Of a DNA stretch of 64,000 bases, positions 61,363 to 64,000 are shown piece after piece (position 1 is the first letter of the stretch; every line of letters begins with the position of its first letter). The stretch is from positions 5,580,001 through 5,644,000 of the forward strand of contig NZ_JAPENX010000001.1 in NCBI RefSeq assembly GCF_026341815.1. The letters run 5' to 3'. The DNA comes from Streptomyces sp. NBC_00572. Lineage in GTDB: Bacteria; Actinomycetota; Actinomycetes; Streptomycetales; Streptomycetaceae. The position numbers and the translations under genes were made by a program. Below the pieces are notes generated by a model. The model worked only from the letters and a program-made list of their open reading frames with translations. It did no database searches and was not told the origin of the DNA.

Positions 61363-62210
61363 TGCGCATCTTCGACCCGCACATCCACATGACCTCGCGC
61401 ACCACGGACGACTACCGGTCGATGTACGACGCCGGTGTCCGCGCCCTCGTCGAACCGTCGTTCTGGCTCGGCCAGCCCCGCACCTCGCCCGCCTCCTTCC
61501 TCGACTACTTCGACTCCCTCCTCGGCTGGGAGCCCTTCCGCGCCGCCCAGCACGGCATCGCCCACCACTGCGCCCTCGCCCTCAACCCGAAGGAGGCCAA
61601 CGACCCCCGCTGCGTCCCCGTCCTCGACGCCCTGCCCCGGTATCTCGCCAAGGACGGTGTCGTCGCCGTCGGCGAGATCGGGTACGACTCCCTGACGCCC
61701 GCCGAGGACACGGCGCTCGCCGCCCAGCTCCAGCTCGCGGCCGACCACGGCCTGCCGGCGCTCGTCCACACCCCGCACCGCGACAAGCTCACCGGCCTGC
61801 GCCGCACCCTGGACGTCGTGCGCGAGTCCGTGCTCGCCCCGGACCACGTCCTCCTCGACCACCTCAACGAGACGACCGTCAAGGAGGCCGCCGACAGCGG
61901 CGCCTGGCTCGGCTTCTCCGTCTATCCCGACACCAAGATGGACGAGGACCGGACGGTCGCGATCCTCAAGGAGTACGGAACCGAACGCGTCCTCGTGAAC
62001 TCGGCCGCGGACTGGGGCCGCAGCGACCCCCTCAAGACCCGCTCGGTCGCCGAGGCCATGCTCACCGCCGGCTTCACGGACGACGACGTCGACCAGGTCC
62101 TCTGGCGCAACCCCGTCGCCTTCTACGGGCTCAGCGGACGACTCCACCTCGACCTCCCCACCCCGCCGGACCTGTATGAGGGCAACTCCGTCCTTCGCGG
62201 CGGGGAATGA
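61362..62210 (+). CDS. TatD-family metal-dependent hydrolase (EboB-like)
   Basis: A 282-residue amidohydrolase-fold protein: IFDPHIHMTSR (His-x-His), VVAVGEIGYDSLTPAE (Glu), ALVHTPHRDK (His), VLLDHLNE (His) and VNSAADWGRSD (Asp). TatD homologues in ebo clusters are named EboB in some species. ATG 61362 is fixed by the TGATG overlap; the longer open frame upstream is not used. Confidence 0.88.
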   Translation: MRIFDPHIHMTSRTTDDYRSMYDAGVRALVEPSFWLGQPRTSPASFLDYFDSLLGWEPFRAAQHGIAHHCALALNPKEANDPRCVPVLDALPRYLAKDGVVAVGEIGYDSLTPAEDTALAAQLQLAADHGLPALVHTPHRDKLTGLRRTLDVVRESVLAPDHVLLDHLNETTVKEAADSGAWLGFSVYPDTKMDEDRTVAILKEYGTERVLVNSAADWGRSDPLKTRSVAEAMLTAGFTDDDVDQVLWRNPVAFYGLSGRLHLDLPTPPDLYEGNSVLRGGE

Positions 62211-62219
62211 GGCGCCCCC

Positions 62220-63497
62220 ATGCGCTTCCGGCACCCCGACGGCTCCACCGTCCACCTCGCCTACTGCACCAACGTGCACCCGGCCGAGACCCTCGACGGC
62301 GTCCTCGCCCAGCTCCGCGACCACTGCGAGCCGGTCCGCCGCCGCCTCGGCCGCGACCGTCTCGGCATCGGACTCTGGCTCGCCCGGGACGCCGCCCGTT
62401 CCCTGACCACCGACCCGGCCTCGCTCCGAGCCCTGCGCGCCGAACTGGATCGACGCGGCCTCGAAGTGGTCACCCTCAACGGCTTTCCGTACGAAGGCTT
62501 CGGCGCCGCCGAGGTCAAGTACCGCGTCTACCAGCCCGACTGGACCCGCCCCGAGCGCCTCGCCCACACCACCGACCTCGCCCGTCTCCTCGCCGCGCTG
62601 CTTCCCGAGGACGTCACCGAAGGGTCCGTCTCCACCCTGCCTCTCGCCTGGCGCACGGCCTTCGACGCCGATGCCGCCGCCACCGCCCGTACTGCCCTCA
62701 GGACGCTCTCCGTCCGGCTCGACGCGCTGGAGGAACTCACCGGGAGAAGCATCCGGATCGGCCTCGAACCGGAGCCGGGCTGCGTCGTCGAGACCGTCGC
62801 CGACGCCGTCACCGCACTCACCGCACTCACCGCCGTGCCGAGCCCTCGTCCTGGCCGCACTCCTGACCGCAGCCCGAGCCCGGAACCGATCCCCGGTCCG
62901 GTCCCCGGTCCGAGCTCCGCTCCGAGCCTCCGTATCGGTGTCTGCCTCGACACCTGCCATCTCGCGACCTCCTTCGAGGACCCGCGCACCGCCCTGGACT
63001 CCCTCGCCGCAGCGGGCATCCCGGTACCCAAGGCCCAGCTCTCGGCCGCGCTCCACGCCGAGCACCCACACCTCCCCGAGGTCAGGGCGGCGCTCGCCGC
63101 GTTCGCCGAGCCCCGCTTCCTCCACCAGACCCGCACCCGAACCGCCGCCGGCCTCCGCGGCACCGACGACCTCCCGGAGGCCCTCGGCACCGCCGCCCCG
63201 ACGGTCCCCGGCCTCCCCGACGCGACACCCTGGCGCGCCCATTTCCACATCCCCCTGCACGCTCCGCCCGCCCCTCCGCTCAGCTCCACGCTCCCCGTAC
63301 TCCGGGACGCCCTCGCCCTCCTCGTCGGCGGCCCGCACCCGCGCACCCACCACCTGGAGGTCGAGACGTACACCTGGCAGGCCCTTCCGCCCGAGAGCCG
63401 ACCCCGCACCCGGGCCCGGCTCGCCGACGGCATCGCCGCCGAACTGACCCTGGCCCGCGAGCTGCTGACCGACCTCGGCCTCAAGGAACTGCCATGA
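62220..63497 (+). CDS. eboE: EboE metabolite traffic protein
   Basis: A 425-residue barrel-like protein matching EboE: VHLAYCTNVHPAETLDGVLA at the start, VVTLNGFPYEGFGAAEVKYR near 90, IRIGLEPEPGCVV near 180 and VCLDTCHLATSFEDP near 240. The C-terminus ends HHLEVETYTWQALPPE. A Pro/Ser-rich insertion of about 35 residues (about 200-235) interrupts the fold and looks recently expanded. Annotations call it a metabolite traffic protein; direct activity is unknown. ATG 62220 is nine bases after the TatD-like stop. Confidence 0.87.
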   Translation: MRFRHPDGSTVHLAYCTNVHPAETLDGVLAQLRDHCEPVRRRLGRDRLGIGLWLARDAARSLTTDPASLRALRAELDRRGLEVVTLNGFPYEGFGAAEVKYRVYQPDWTRPERLAHTTDLARLLAALLPEDVTEGSVSTLPLAWRTAFDADAAATARTALRTLSVRLDALEELTGRSIRIGLEPEPGCVVETVADAVTALTALTAVPSPRPGRTPDRSPSPEPIPGPVPGPSSAPSLRIGVCLDTCHLATSFEDPRTALDSLAAAGIPVPKAQLSAALHAEHPHLPEVRAALAAFAEPRFLHQTRTRTAAGLRGTDDLPEALGTAAPTVPGLPDATPWRAHFHIPLHAPPAPPLSSTLPVLRDALALLVGGPHPRTHHLEVETYTWQALPPESRPRTRARLADGIAAELTLARELLTDLGLKELP

Positions 63498-64000
63498 ACG
63501 ACACCGCACCCGCACCCGCTTCCACACCCGCGCCCACCCCCCTCCTGGTCCTCGACGTCGTCGGTCTCACCCCACGGCTGCTGCCGCACATGCCCCACCT
63601 GGCCGCCCTCGCCCGCAACGGCTCCCAGGCCCCGCTCTCCACCGTCCTGCCCGCCGTCACCTGCACCGCCCAGACCACCTTCCTCACCGGCACCCTCCCG
63701 ACCGAGCACGGCATCGTCGGCAACGGCTGGTACTTCCGGGACCTCGGCGACGTCCTGCTGTGGCGCCAGCACAACGGCCTCGTCTCCGGAGACCGCCTCT
63801 GGGACGCCGCCCGCCGCAGCCATCCCGGCTACACCGTTGCCAACATCTGCTGGTGGTACGCGATGGGCGCCGACACCGACATCACCGTCACCCCCCGCCC
63901 CGTCTACTACGCCGACGGACGCAAGGAACCCGACTGCTACACCCGGCCACCCGCCCTGCACGACGAACTCACCGAGAAGTTCGGCACGTTCCCCCTCTTC
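63494..64000 (+). CDS. EboF-like alkaline phosphatase/nucleotide pyrophosphatase, cut by the window edge
   Basis: The first 169 residues of a type I phosphodiesterase/nucleotide pyrophosphatase: LLVLDVVGLTPRLLPHMPHL with the metal-site Asp, then VLPAVTCTAQTTFLTGTLPTEHGIVGNG, which contains the nucleophilic Thr region. It matches the EboF-type phosphatase of ebo clusters. It overlaps the EboE stop by four bases and continues beyond 64000. Confidence 0.85.
   Translation, partial: MNDTAPAPASTPAPTPLLVLDVVGLTPRLLPHMPHLAALARNGSQAPLSTVLPAVTCTAQTTFLTGTLPTEHGIVGNGWYFRDLGDVLLWRQHNGLVSGDRLWDAARRSHPGYTVANICWWYAMGADTDITVTPRPVYYADGRKEPDCYTRPPALHDELTEKFGTFPLF

Overview
The window has the base composition and gene content of a Streptomyces chromosome: GC around 70%, strong GC bias at third codon positions, many GTG starts, ATGA-type stop/start overlaps, and families typical of the genus. 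The chromosomal backbone (about 1-5178 and 30569-64000) is interrupted by a complete integrative and conjugative element of the actinomycete type (AICE, 5179-30568), which carries a more AT-rich cargo region.

Left flank (1-5178): a conserved hypothetical, a membrane-anchored phosphodiesterase-like protein, two small proteins and an LtrA-family membrane protein. The AICE lies between 19-bp direct repeats (5179-5197 and 30550-30568) in what was a divergent promoter region between the LtrA-family gene and a small membrane-protein gene. Reading leftwards on the minus strand, the element encodes a spread/transfer operon (18673 to 12390: DUF6284-, DUF2637- and RRQRL-type proteins, small membrane proteins, an Spd-like protein and TraB). 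Next come a cluster of 7-bp repeats that I propose as the clt transfer locus and a maintenance block: membrane protein, frameshifted RapZ-C protein, two small Cys-rich proteins, C5-type methyltransferase, Prim-Pol and a DUF3987 protein. A symmetric array of iteron-like repeats follows (candidate origin), then excisionase and tyrosine integrase. Paired 12-bp-spaced arm-type repeats sit inside both ends.

The right half of the AICE (19386-30235) is cargo. It holds an HTH regulator with a PP2C-like phosphatase and a HEPN/zinc-ribbon gene enclosed in a 1.13-kb transposon-like unit (27-bp inverted repeats, 5-bp direct repeats). It also holds a DUF6233-type pair, a low-GC pair (zf-HC2/ZAS protein plus mannitol-1-phosphate-dehydrogenase-like protein), an MrcB_N-DUF3883 nuclease-like protein and a UvrD helicase fused to a PD-(D/E)XK nuclease. 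Several of these domain types are common in defence genes, but no described multi-gene system is complete here.

Right flank (30569-64000): small metabolic and regulatory genes (XRE, pterin dehydratase, methyltransferases, NmrA/AraC pair, ricin-type lectin, aldo/keto reductase, acyl-CoA ligase, LysR with a sodium-symporter-like gene, isochorismatase-like plus thin ferredoxin-like, KAS III) and a secreted-protein/sortase F pair. A sugar utilisation locus follows (46198-57497): ROK regulator, RbsABC-like transporter, Gfo/Idh/MocA oxidoreductase, TIM-barrel isomerase, and a 1227-residue secreted protein combining sorbosone-dehydrogenase-like, PKD, CBM6-like, ThuA and DUF1080 domains. The window closes with a translationally coupled ebo-type cluster (57607 to the edge): inositol-phosphate-synthase-like, EboC/UbiA, isomerase, EboA, TatD-like, EboE and the start of an EboF-like phosphatase.

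All family assignments come from motif recognition by eye; no database search was run.
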